From contig JAHHRI010000014.1 in NCBI GenBank assembly GCA_020025875.1, positions 1 to 29,615 of the forward strand: a DNA stretch of 29,615 bases. The letters run 5' to 3'. The notes under the pieces were generated by a model. It worked only from the letters and a program-made list of their open reading frames with translations. It was not told the DNA's origin and did no database searches. Positions 8,244 to 15,064 of this stretch are shown here, piece after piece. The first letter of the stretch is position 1; every line of letters starts with the position of its first letter. This stretch comes from Alphaproteobacteria bacterium (GTDB lineage Bacteria; Pseudomonadota; Alphaproteobacteria; RF32; CAG-239). Made by a program: the position numbers and the translations under genes.

Positions 8244-8504
8244 CTAGAGGGCTTTAACCTTTTTCGACAGATTAGAAACGGTTCTTGCTACTTTGTTCAT
8301 TGGGAAAACGCCCTTGCGGACGGATCTCATCAGTTCTGATTCCGCAATTTTAAAAGCAGCGGCGGCAACTTCTTTGTCACCGGCGACAATGGCAGCTTCC
8401 ACTTTCTTTACAAAAGTGCGAACTCTGCTTTTGCGAGCACCGTTGATAAGGCTGCGTTTGTTGTTTCGGTTAATTCTGGTTTTTGCCGATTTATGATTGG
8501 CCAT
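8244..8504 (-). CDS. rpsT: 30S ribosomal protein S20
   Basis: S20 binds 16S rRNA early in 30S assembly. The 86-aa, Lys/Arg-rich, helical protein has the family N-terminus MANHKSAKTRINRN and the conserved helix around RTFVKKVEAAI. Length is typical. An AGGA lies 9 nt before the ATG. It has its own strong promoter and terminator, matching high single-gene expression. Location directly upstream of dnaA is a common alphaproteobacterial order. Confidence 0.97.
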   Translation of the reverse strand: MANHKSAKTRINRNNKRSLINGARKSRVRTFVKKVEAAIVAGDKEVAAAAFKIAESELMRSVRKGVFPMNKVARTVSNLSKKVKAL

Positions 8505-8557
8505 TTTAATTTATCCTGTACAAAATTGAGTTAATCACAAATATTTTTCTGATAAAC

Positions 8558-8587
8558 TTTATAAACTCCGAGAGGCTCTTTAGTCAA
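8558..8587 (-). promoter_or_regulatory. Sigma70-type promoter for rpsT
   Basis: TTGACT (8582-8587), 18-bp spacer, TATAAA (8558-8563) on the minus strand, both 5/6 to consensus. It sits in the gap after the crotonase gene, with a leader of about 45-50 nt before the rpsT ATG. Confidence 0.7.
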
Positions 8588-8617
8588 CAACAATTTTTAT
8601 TAAAAATGCTGATTTTC

Positions 8618-9364
8618 CTATTTTTTTGCCAAATTTGCCAGATTCTGGCGAAATTCATCAGATGTGATCGAACTCTTGTAAACTTGCTTTTCAATTTCCA
8701 ACCCTTCTTCAAGATTAGTATTGCTGACGGCGGTTTTGATCAGCTCTTTTGAGGTGTTAACCGCCAAATCGGGCAGAGTCGCAATCCTTTCGGCGGTACT
8801 GATTGCTTCATCAAACAGGTAGCGCAACGGGATGATTCGGCTGACGATTCCGGCACGTTCTGCCTCGCGGGCATTCAATGCGCGTCCGGTCAAAATCATT
8901 TCCATCGTTTTGGATTTGCCGATAACGTTGGGCAGCCGCTGGGTGGCGCCAAACCCCGGAACGGTGCCGAGACTTAAATCCGGATGGCCAAAACAGGCGC
9001 TTTCGGAGGCAAAAACAATGTCGCAGGCCAAGGCTATTTCAAAGCCGATGCCCAGAGCATAGCCGCTGACGGCGGCAATAAAAGGTTTTTTGATGTCGGC
9101 AATTTTTTCAAAGTTTTCATACATTTCTTCCAACACGGACGGGTTGATGTCGGAGATAAACTCATTGATGTCGGTGCCGGTGGAAAAGGCTTTTTCTCCG
9201 CCGCGGATGACAATGGCTTTAATTTCATCATTCATGTCCATGGCGGTTGCCGCTTCGGCAATGTCTGCCAGCATACGGCGGCTGATGGCGTTCAGCCCGT
9301 CATCGCTGTTTAAGGTAATGATACCGGTGTTGTTTTTAATTTCGCTGATAATTTCCTGACTCAT
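8618..9364 (-). CDS. Enoyl-CoA hydratase/isomerase (crotonase) family protein
   Basis: A 248-aa crotonase-fold enzyme acting on acyl-CoA thioesters. The CoA-binding and oxyanion-hole segments are visible: STGTDINEF (61-69) and AVSGYALGIGFEIALACDI (98-116). Glu109 aligns with the first catalytic Glu of rat mitochondrial enoyl-CoA hydratase (E144). The second catalytic Glu (E164) is replaced by Asp129 in HPDLSLGTVPGFGATQRL. Hydratases need both acids, so the reaction may be an isomerisation or something else; the substrate cannot be read from sequence. It is last in the mutM - exported protein - crotonase unit, 11 nt after the preceding gene. Confidence 0.9.
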   Translation of the reverse strand: MSQEIISEIKNNTGIITLNSDDGLNAISRRMLADIAEAATAMDMNDEIKAIVIRGGEKAFSTGTDINEFISDINPSVLEEMYENFEKIADIKKPFIAAVSGYALGIGFEIALACDIVFASESACFGHPDLSLGTVPGFGATQRLPNVIGKSKTMEMILTGRALNAREAERAGIVSRIIPLRYLFDEAISTAERIATLPDLAVNTSKELIKTAVSNTNLEEGLEIEKQVYKSSITSDEFRQNLANLAKK

Positions 9365-9375
9365 GATTTATTGTC

Positions 9376-9774
9376 CTAATTTTTGCTTTTAAGTGTAATT
9401 CTGACCAGCAGAGGTTGTTTTTTTTCGCGGATGATGTCCAGTCTTTCGCCGTCTCTTTCAAAATAAAGAGCGTTGTTTTTCCGCAAGGTCAGATGCCAGC
9501 CGAGTTGGGGCAGTGTTTCTGCATAAAAGGAGGCAACCGCGGAAAAGGTTGTTTTTTTGCCGCTAAGATAGGCTTCGACGAAACGGGATTCGTCATTGCC
9601 GAAAGAAATGTTGTCGTTTACGGATTGGGTCATGCCCGGCATAATCGGCAGATCTTCCAGTTCGTCAATAAATTCGGCGGACGATACGCCGACGACGGTC
9701 AGCCAAAAACAAAATGCGGCTGACAGTGTTTTTATGAAATGTCTGATATTTTTTTTCATTGTTATTGTCTTCAT
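9376..9774 (-). CDS. Small exported protein of unknown function
   Basis: The start at 9774-9772 overlaps the mutM stop as ATGA, giving 132 aa; a second ATG five codons later (MKKNIRHF) also works. A basic N-terminus, a hydrophobic segment (about residues 14-30) and a V-S-S-A site predict a Sec signal peptide with no lipobox, so the mature protein of about 100 aa should be periplasmic. The mature part begins with an acidic stretch (ELEDLPIMPGM) and has a conserved-looking FYAETLPQLGWHL segment. I recall similar small proteins beside mutM in other alphaproteobacteria but cannot name a family or function. Confidence 0.75.
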   Translation of the reverse strand: MKTITMKKNIRHFIKTLSAAFCFWLTVVGVSSAEFIDELEDLPIMPGMTQSVNDNISFGNDESRFVEAYLSGKKTTFSAVASFYAETLPQLGWHLTLRKNNALYFERDGERLDIIREKKQPLLVRITLKSKN

Positions 9775-10610
9775 TTTTGTTTCACCGGGCAAAAAAAGGT
9801 TGAGCGTCCGTCTTGAACAATCCGGCAAATTCCGCTGCCGGATTCGTTCATGCAGGTGCAGTCCGGACAACGTTGTCCGGTTTTGTCATAAACGCAGTGC
9901 AGGTTCTGAAAGTATCCGAGGCTACCGTCGGGCTTGTGATAATCGTGCAGGGTGGAACCGCCGTTGCTGATTGCTTCGGACAAAATGCCGCGAATGCTCT
10001 CAAGCAGACGTTCGCATTCTTTGCGACTGATTTTGTCTGCCCTACGGGTGGGACGAATGCCTGCCGCAAACAGAATTTCGGAAGCATAGATATTGCCGAT
10101 TCCGGCAATCAGCCGCTGATCCAGCAGGGTTGGCTTGATGGCTTTTTTTCTTTTTTTTAGGCTTGTGTTGAGTCGTTCCGCCGTCAGCAGCGGGTCGAAA
10201 GGATCTAAACCCATTGCGGCAAAGCAGGGCTGTCGGTCAACTTCTTTTGTCGGGCAGGCATATATGAGCCCAAACCGGCGCGGATCGTTAAAAATGAGAA
10301 ACCCCGCCGTCGTTTTGATCATGACATGATCGTGTTTTTCCGGTGGCAGGCTGAGGCTTTTTGCCGTTTTGACGCGCCCGCTCATGCCCAAATGCCAGAT
10401 AATGCTGTTGCCGTTGTCAAGATCGATGATGATATACTTGCCCTTGCGCCCATATTGTTTGATGACGGCTCCGCAAATGTTTGCTTCGAAGTCGTCGGGA
10501 ATAACCATATGTAGCCGTCGGTCACGGATTGTAACACCGACAATTTCGGCGTTGCCGATAAATTGGGCAATTCCGTTTTTAACAGTTTCAACTTCGGGCA
10601 GTTCGGGCAT
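9771..10610 (-). CDS. mutM: Formamidopyrimidine-DNA glycosylase (Fpg/MutM)
   Basis: MutM excises 8-oxoguanine and formamidopyrimidines and cleaves the abasic site. The catalytic N-terminus PELPEVETV (Pro2 nucleophile, Glu3) is intact, as are Lys58 (RKGKYI), the H2TH segment with LLDQRLIAGIGNIYASEIL (162-180) and the C-terminal zinc-finger hairpin GRSTFFCP (268-275). The finger is odd: the usual last Cys is Lys277 (CPVK instead of CPxC). Extra cysteines at 253 and 262 lie between the usual pairs (Cys248, Cys251, Cys274 remain). Length (279 aa) is normal. It is first in a coupled unit and has its own promoter. Confidence 0.95.
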   Translation of the reverse strand: MPELPEVETVKNGIAQFIGNAEIVGVTIRDRRLHMVIPDDFEANICGAVIKQYGRKGKYIIIDLDNGNSIIWHLGMSGRVKTAKSLSLPPEKHDHVMIKTTAGFLIFNDPRRFGLIYACPTKEVDRQPCFAAMGLDPFDPLLTAERLNTSLKKRKKAIKPTLLDQRLIAGIGNIYASEILFAAGIRPTRRADKISRKECERLLESIRGILSEAISNGGSTLHDYHKPDGSLGYFQNLHCVYDKTGQRCPDCTCMNESGSGICRIVQDGRSTFFCPVKQK

Positions 10611-10648
10611 ATTTTTCCACCACGCTGATTAAAAGAATTATTTTTTTC

Positions 10649-10676
10649 ATTATAAAGAGCCTGCGGATTTTTTCAA
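10649..10676 (-). promoter_or_regulatory. Sigma70-type promoter for mutM
   Basis: TTGAAA (10671-10676), 16-bp spacer, perfect TATAAT (10649-10654) on the minus strand, about 38 nt before the mutM ATG. It drives mutM and, by the ATGA overlap and the 11-nt gap, the two downstream genes. Confidence 0.7.
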
Positions 10677-10706
10677 TGACTTTATGAGTCTGACGCCCAT
10701 TTTTGT

Positions 10707-11018
10707 TCAGGCGGTGCGAAAAGATGATATTTCGGTGATAATTTCGCAGATAAACGACCGACAGCCGCAACCGTGCCTTCGGCTTTTAATTTTGCCTTGC
10801 GGGGACTTATTATAAAAGTAGAGCATGACAAACAGTCTGGTATAATAGGTAAGCCCCAAACCGGAAAGATTGCTGTTTTCGATCAGCTCAATAAAATCGT
10901 TACGGGAGATATGTTCGTTTTTGCAGATTTCGTCAACAAGTTTCCACTCTGTCTGGCACAAGCGCATACTGGTGCGGCGATTGTTGATAAACAGCACTTT
11001 GTTAACTAATTTGGTCAT
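10707..11018 (-). CDS. Ribbon-helix-helix (RHH_4-like) protein
   Basis: 103 aa. Residues about 12-70 match the RHH_4 pattern: a short strand RTSMRLCQTEWKLVDEI (15-31), a helix with ISRNDFIELIE, and the terminal NLSGLGLTYYTRLFVMLYF (49-67). RHH proteins usually bind DNA as dimers, but the targets of this subfamily are not established. The C-terminal 30 residues, with KSRRHGCGCRSF, are basic and Cys-rich and outside the usual domain. The gene is divergent from the J-domain gene, across a 121-bp gap that holds a dyad which could be its operator (inference). Confidence 0.72.
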   Translation of the reverse strand: MTKLVNKVLFINNRRTSMRLCQTEWKLVDEICKNEHISRNDFIELIENSNLSGLGLTYYTRLFVMLYFYNKSPQGKIKSRRHGCGCRSFICEIITEISSFRTA

Positions 11019-11078
11019 TGAATGCTCTTCATTTTTTTATCACGTGAACAGGTATAATGTTATTGCCATTAAACTGAA

Positions 11079-11096
11079 TTAAGAGTATATTCTTAA
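11079..11096. promoter_or_regulatory. Dyad TTAAGA-N6-TCTTAA between divergent genes
   Basis: A perfect 6-bp inverted repeat around GTATAT, in the 121 bp between the RHH_4 gene (minus) and the J-domain gene (plus), 44 nt before the latter's ATG. It overlaps AT-rich -10-like sequence. Geometry suits a dimeric regulator such as an RHH protein, but in such AT-rich DNA it may be chance. Confidence 0.35.
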
Positions 11097-11139
11097 TATA
11101 AAAGAAACACAACTAAAAAATGAAAAAAACATATACTAA

Positions 11140-11703
11140 ATGATAAAAAATGCAAGAAGCAGAAAATATTACGCACCGCAAAATGATAGCGAGCATTGTT
11201 GCGACTTCCCCGGATGCCATAAGCAAGGAGAGTATCGGGCGCCCAAAAACCGTGGTTTGAAAGAGTATTATTGGTTCTGTTTGGAGCATGTGCAGGCCTA
11301 CAATGCCAAATGGAATTATTACGAAGAAGGAGATGAAAGCGCCGCCGACACCGAGGAGCCAGACAAACAAAGGGCGGGCAAGCGTATGCACTTTAACGGC
11401 TTTCGCTCAAAGATAAATTATCAGTTCGGTCGTCGGATAAAGGACGAATTTGGTTTTTTTGGCGAGCCCGACGACACAACCTCGCCACCGGAAAATATGT
11501 TTTTCAGCGAACAGGAGCGTCGCTATTTGAAAATTATGGAACTCAATGCCCAAAATCTGTCTTTGTCGCAGCTCAAAAAGCAGTATAAAAAATTGGTCAA
11601 AAAATATCATCCGGATTTAAATCAGGAAAACAAAGCCGAGGCTGAAGAAAAATTTAAGCAACTGACAATAGCCTATCGGGCATTGTCGGCGCGCATTTCC
11701 TAA
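11140..11703 (+). CDS. J-domain protein with N-terminal Cys/aromatic module
   Basis: 187 aa. The C-terminal 60 residues are a J domain: helix II QLKKQYKKLVKKYHPDLNQ with the HPD motif at 157-159, helix III EEKFKQLTIAYRAL. J domains stimulate Hsp70 ATPase. Residues 20-60 hold C20, C21, C26, C47 and H50 in CDFPGCHKQGEYRAPKNR and YYWFCLEHVQAYNAKWNYY, a module found with a J domain in alphaproteobacterial proteins; Cys/His spacing suggests metal binding (inference). It lacks the G/F region and CxxCxGxG fingers of true DnaJ, so it is a specialised co-chaperone. No clear ribosome site precedes the ATG. The gene converges with the Smr gene. Confidence 0.87.
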   Translation: MIKNARSRKYYAPQNDSEHCCDFPGCHKQGEYRAPKNRGLKEYYWFCLEHVQAYNAKWNYYEEGDESAADTEEPDKQRAGKRMHFNGFRSKINYQFGRRIKDEFGFFGEPDDTTSPPENMFFSEQERRYLKIMELNAQNLSLSQLKKQYKKLVKKYHPDLNQENKAEAEEKFKQLTIAYRALSARIS

Positions 11704-11752
11704 AACGGTCTGTTGTCGGTTTTGTCGCGCTTTGGCAGCAAGAACAAAGCTT

Positions 11753-12286
11753 TCATTGTTGTATGCGTTGTCGGCGCAGCAAAATACGAATGACGCCCGA
11801 ACCGCCTTGTCGGTGTTCGGGATGGTGCAAAGCCAAAACAAGAGGTCTGATGTCCGGCAGATTAAGCCATTGCGGAACTCTGTTTTTCAAAATTCCGCGG
11901 TTGGCAAAAATATCGTCCTCATCGTTTTGGTGTAAACCCTTGCCGGTAATAATTTCAATGCAGCGATAGCCCTTCAGGTACGATTGTTTGACAAACGAAA
12001 CAACGGCATCAAAAGCTTTGTTTTCCGTATAACCGTGCAAATCGAGTTCGGCTTCGGTCTTAAATTCGCCGCGTTTGAAGCGACGCGCGGTATTGGCATC
12101 TATGTTATCGGTAACGCCGATGGCGAGGCTGGCAAGAGTCTCTCCGCGGTAAACTCTGTCGGGGCTGATTTTTGGCACCACCTTTAGAGTCGTTCTTTTG
12201 CCGACAAGAGGCACATTGTTGTGTTGCAACCGACGGATATCTTTAACCAGTTCCTGCCAGCAAACTTCGTCGTCTTTATTTGCCAT
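11753..12286 (-). CDS. Smr/MutS2-domain protein
   Basis: 177 aa with a C-terminal Smr domain (about 78-175). The signatures are AELDLHGYTENKAFDAVVSF, the IITGKG loop, RGILKNRVPQWL and GGSGVIRILLRR. Smr domains are found in nucleases and in ribosome-collision factors; stand-alone forms of this type are common in alphaproteobacteria and their role is not settled. The N-terminal 75 residues are polar and basic. Its ATG lies inside the end of mltA (11-nt overlap), so it is translationally coupled to mltA. Confidence 0.88.
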   Translation of the reverse strand: MANKDDEVCWQELVKDIRRLQHNNVPLVGKRTTLKVVPKISPDRVYRGETLASLAIGVTDNIDANTARRFKRGEFKTEAELDLHGYTENKAFDAVVSFVKQSYLKGYRCIEIITGKGLHQNDEDDIFANRGILKNRVPQWLNLPDIRPLVLALHHPEHRQGGSGVIRILLRRQRIQQ

Positions 12287-13451
12287 CGGCAGTTCCTTTG
12301 GGTATCAGAATGTAATAATGTCCGGTCGAATTCATTTTGCCGGCATGAGTTAAAATCTCGTCACCGCCGCTGCCCCAGAAATAGTCGCCGCGGACGGCTC
12401 CCTTGATGGCGCTGCCGATGTCTTGAGCCGCCACCATTTTGTTCAGCGGCTTTTTGTCCGGCGTGTAAGTGGAAAGCCACATCAGCGCGCCGAGAGGAAT
12501 ATATTGACGATCTACCGCCAAGCTCCTGCCGGCGGTAAGCGGCAGCCCGAAAGCTCCGATCGGCCCCTTGCCTTCAATAATCCTATGGAAGATATATCGT
12601 TCGTTTTCCCGCATCAGTTTTTGCCCTTCGATCGGGTGGGCGGCAAGCCATTTCTTAATGCTGATCATATCGGCTTTTCCCGATTTCAGCAGTCCTTTGC
12701 TCAGCAGAATACTGCCGATTCCCTTAAAGCGGCGGCCATTATTGTCGGCATAGCCGATTCGCACTTGGGTGCCGTCGTCGAGTTTGGCAACTGCCGATCC
12801 CTGAATTTGCATAATATGAATATCGACGGCGCTGTCACCCCAAAGCAACACGGGGGCTGCAAACGGTGCTTTTTCGATTTCTGCCCGCGTATGGTAGGGC
12901 AGCATCTTTTGTCCGCTCAACCGTCCGACAAGCCGCATATTCGGCAGATCGGGGTCAAAGTCTTTGAGGTTGAGTTCGACAAGGTCTGCCGGTCGCCCGT
13001 AAACGGGATACACATATTGACCGTGGCGGGTTTTTGAAGCGCGTATTTCCGATTCGTAATAGGCGGTAAATTTCCCTTCTGCGTTGCCGTTCATCTGAAT
13101 TAAGTAGGCTGTAAAGTTTTTTTCGACGAAAGCCTTAAATTCCGCGCTTTGGTTTATTTTTTCGCGGGAAAATTCCATGCAGACACGTTGATAGTCGCGG
13201 CTGTCGATTTTGATTTGGCTGTTGCCGATAAACGGTGTTTTTAGTTTTTGGATTTTTTCGCAATTTGCGGAAAATACCCCGATCATTTCCTCGGCATTGT
13301 CTTTGTGCCAGCCTTCCAGTTCGTCAAAGGCAACTTCGCTCAGCTCCGCTTCTTCGTCGGCCATATTTTCGGCCGTCGGTTTTCCGTCCCGACGATCGGG
13401 GCAGCCGGTTAAAAGCAGAGCAAGTAAAAGGAGCAGCGGAATTTTTTTCAT
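12276..13451 (-). CDS. mltA: Membrane-bound lytic murein transglycosylase A (lipoprotein)
   Basis: MltA cleaves peptidoglycan glycan strands to 1,6-anhydro products. Residues 1-17 are a lipoprotein signal with lipobox LLTGC (Cys17); the following PDRR gives no Asp at +2, so outer-membrane sorting is likely. The MltA barrel is visible from GKFTAYYESEIRAS, with YPVYGRPADLV and DIHIMQIQGSA. The C-terminal 3D domain contains AQDIGSAIKGAVRGDYFWG with Asp344 and Asp356, the region of the catalytic Asp in the family. At 391 aa the length is ordinary. Its ATG directly abuts the stop of the Tim44-like gene (TAA-ATG). Confidence 0.95.
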   Translation of the reverse strand: MKKIPLLLLLALLLTGCPDRRDGKPTAENMADEEAELSEVAFDELEGWHKDNAEEMIGVFSANCEKIQKLKTPFIGNSQIKIDSRDYQRVCMEFSREKINQSAEFKAFVEKNFTAYLIQMNGNAEGKFTAYYESEIRASKTRHGQYVYPVYGRPADLVELNLKDFDPDLPNMRLVGRLSGQKMLPYHTRAEIEKAPFAAPVLLWGDSAVDIHIMQIQGSAVAKLDDGTQVRIGYADNNGRRFKGIGSILLSKGLLKSGKADMISIKKWLAAHPIEGQKLMRENERYIFHRIIEGKGPIGAFGLPLTAGRSLAVDRQYIPLGALMWLSTYTPDKKPLNKMVAAQDIGSAIKGAVRGDYFWGSGGDEILTHAGKMNSTGHYYILIPKGTADGK

Positions 13452-14108
13452 TTATTTTTTCGTCGATATCAAAAGCCAGTTAGGGGTTGTTGCATTAAGC
13501 CCCCGTTCAAAAGTCCAGACATCGGTGATGGACTGGATAAAGTTTTCGTCACCTTCTAAAACGTTGCCGTTTTTGTCGCGCAAAATATTAACTTGTTCGG
13601 AAACGAATTTGACGCTGATTTTGACCAAGTTGTTTTTGGTAATTTTGGCATCGGTTATGATGGCTTCGTTAAAACCGATAAAGTCTGTTTCTGCGCTGAT
13701 GCCTTCTTCTTTACGGCTCACGATAACTTCTTTAAATTTTTTCAAAAGTGTTTTGCCGACAAGATTTTCCAACGTGTCGACATCGCCTTTGGCAAAGGAG
13801 GTAACAATAATTTCAAAGGCTTTTTTGGCGCCGTTTAGAAATTTGTCACGGTTAAAATCGGGAATGGCGCGCAAAGTCTTTTCGCTTTCGCTCAAATCTT
13901 TTTCGTCGGTTTTCAGTTCGGTGCCGTTTGGAGCGCTCATGGGATGACGCTTGTTGTGTTCCTGCATTAAAATATCAAATATTTTGGCGGCGCTTTCTTT
14001 GCTGATCTCCGTTTCGTTTTCCGGCCGTGTTCCGAGCAGGTTTTTCAGTTTGGTAAAGACCATCACCACCACAAACAGCAAAATGATAATATCTAAATAT
14101 GCAGACAT
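13452..14108 (-). CDS. Tim44-like domain protein
   Basis: The start at 14108 (MSAYLDIIILLFVVVMVFTKL) has AGAGGA at 6-nt spacing; an open frame continues 61 codons upstream but has no ribosome site and overlaps the secB leader. From it the protein is 218 aa: one N-terminal membrane segment (2-19), a short linker with GTRPENE, then a Tim44/TimA-like domain (about 95-218) with AFEIIVTSFAKGDVDTLENL and ending FERGLNATTPNWLLIST. In mitochondria Tim44 tethers the import motor; the bacterial homologues are inner-membrane proteins of unclear role. The secB - Tim44 - mltA - Smr order is conserved in the class and links it loosely to export. Confidence 0.9.
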   Translation of the reverse strand: MSAYLDIIILLFVVVMVFTKLKNLLGTRPENETEISKESAAKIFDILMQEHNKRHPMSAPNGTELKTDEKDLSESEKTLRAIPDFNRDKFLNGAKKAFEIIVTSFAKGDVDTLENLVGKTLLKKFKEVIVSRKEEGISAETDFIGFNEAIITDAKITKNNLVKISVKFVSEQVNILRDKNGNVLEGDENFIQSITDVWTFERGLNATTPNWLLISTKK

Positions 14109-14145
14109 TTTTTCCTCTGTAAAATCATCAATGACACTCCTATAT

Positions 14146-14174
14146 AATATAAAGACAAAAGCAGACATTATCAA
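14146..14174 (-). promoter_or_regulatory. Sigma70-type promoter for Tim44-mltA-Smr
   Basis: TTGATA (14169-14174), 17-bp spacer, TATATT (14146-14151) on the minus strand, both 5/6 to consensus. It is about 38 nt before the start codon and nearly back-to-back with the secB promoter. Confidence 0.65.
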
Positions 14175-14183
14175 CCGGAAATA

Positions 14184-14212
14184 TTGACCGTTAGAATTAT
14201 TTATTATAAAAT
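14184..14212 (+). promoter_or_regulatory. Sigma70-type promoter for secB
   Basis: TTGACC (14184-14189), 17-bp spacer, TAAAAT (14207-14212), both 5/6 to consensus, about 42 nt before the secB ATG. Only 9 bp separate its -35 from the -35 of the divergent promoter. Confidence 0.6.
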
Positions 14213-14254
14213 AACGCCGTTTAAAATTAATTTGCCGTTTTAGGAGAAATAATA

Positions 14255-14713
14255 ATGGAAGAACAGGCTCAGAATAAGCAGATCGGCGCAATAGCCGTCA
14301 ACAGCCAGTATATTAAGGATCTGTCGCTGGAAATTCCCCATGCGCCGGAAATTTTCTCGGCAATCAAGTCCGCGCCGAAAATTGACGTCCACGTCGATGT
14401 CAAATCCGAACCGAAAGGGAACAACAACTACATTTCGCAGCTTTCAATCAGTATGAACGGCAAGGTAGAAGATAAAACGCTGTTCGTGCTGGAACTGACT
14501 TATGCCGCATTTGCCGAAGTCAATGTCCCTGCCGAGCATTTGGAACCGGTTTTGATGATTGAGCTGCCGCGGCTGATTTTTCCGTTTGCCCGCAATGTTA
14601 TCACTCAATGTCTGACCGAAGGCGGACTGCCGCCGTTTATGCTGAACCCGATTGATTTTGCGGCTCTTTATGCGGCGCGTCAACAAGCCGCCGCAGGTAA
14701 TGGCGCCCACTGA
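14255..14713 (+). CDS. secB: Protein-export chaperone SecB
   Basis: SecB holds preproteins unfolded and hands them to SecA. The 152-aa length and motifs are typical: QYIKDLSLEIPHAPEIF (18-34), the strand DKTLFVLELTYAAFAEV, and the conserved LPRLIFPFARNVI and GGLPPFMLNPIDFAALY near the C-terminus. An AGGAGA sits 8 nt before the ATG. It is one of two plus-strand genes here and is followed by a terminator. The exported autotransporter in this window is a plausible client (inference). Confidence 0.97.
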   Translation: MEEQAQNKQIGAIAVNSQYIKDLSLEIPHAPEIFSAIKSAPKIDVHVDVKSEPKGNNNYISQLSISMNGKVEDKTLFVLELTYAAFAEVNVPAEHLEPVLMIELPRLIFPFARNVITQCLTEGGLPPFMLNPIDFAALYAARQQAAAGNGAH

Positions 14714-14732
14714 CGGCAATCTTATTGTTTAC

Positions 14733-14772
14733 AATCCGCGGGCGGCATCAAATTGCCTCCGCGGATTTTTTT
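14733..14772 (+). terminator. Rho-independent terminator of secB
   Basis: A 9-bp stem AATCCGCGG / CCGCGGATT with a 17-nt loop, followed by a T run, 19 nt after the secB stop. Confidence 0.85.
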
Positions 14773-14885
14773 CTCTCCCTCTTGCCTTTTCTCTATCCCT
14801 TACCTTTTCCTCTTTCTCATCTTCTCTCCCTCCTTTACATTTCCCTCTCTCCCTTACCTTTTCATTTCTCTCCTTTTCTTCTTCC
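14766..14885. repeat. Pyrimidine tract (~120 nt, C/T on plus)
   Basis: Almost unbroken C and T on the plus strand with about ten interrupting purines. It includes two copies of CCCTTACCTTTTC and several CTCTCCCT units, so it looks like a diverged simple repeat. It lies between the terminators of secB and of the hydrogenase operon and encodes nothing convincing. Rest of the 14714-15064 gap (14886-15025): nothing recognised. Confidence 0.75.
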
Positions 14886-15025
14886 GGCTTCTTTAGATGG
14901 GGCAGCGGCTTTGTCCGAAACGGCAAGCAAAGCTGTCCGCTTCTTAGCTCTGCTTACCCACTAAGTTTTTTAAAATTTTATATTGTCTGTAAAACAACGG
15001 CAGCCAAATACTTAAAACCGGATAC

Positions 15026-15053
15026 AAAAAAGGCCTCCTTTCGGGGAGGCCTT
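15026..15053 (-). terminator. Rho-independent terminator of the hydrogenase operon
   Basis: On the minus strand AAGGCCTCC pairs with GGAGGCCTT across a 6-nt loop, followed by T residues, 11 nt after the stop of the last hydrogenase gene. Confidence 0.87.
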
Positions 15054-15064
15054 GGGTTGTTAAA

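Noticed and set aside
13452..14291. Longer 279-aa start for the Tim44-like protein
   Set aside because: The extension is non-homologous, runs across the divergent promoters and into secB, and the internal ATG has an AGAGGA ribosome site.
14729..14926. Minus-strand frame encoding a Lys/Glu/Arg-rich peptide
   Set aside because: Simply the complement of the pyrimidine tract; low complexity with no ribosome site.
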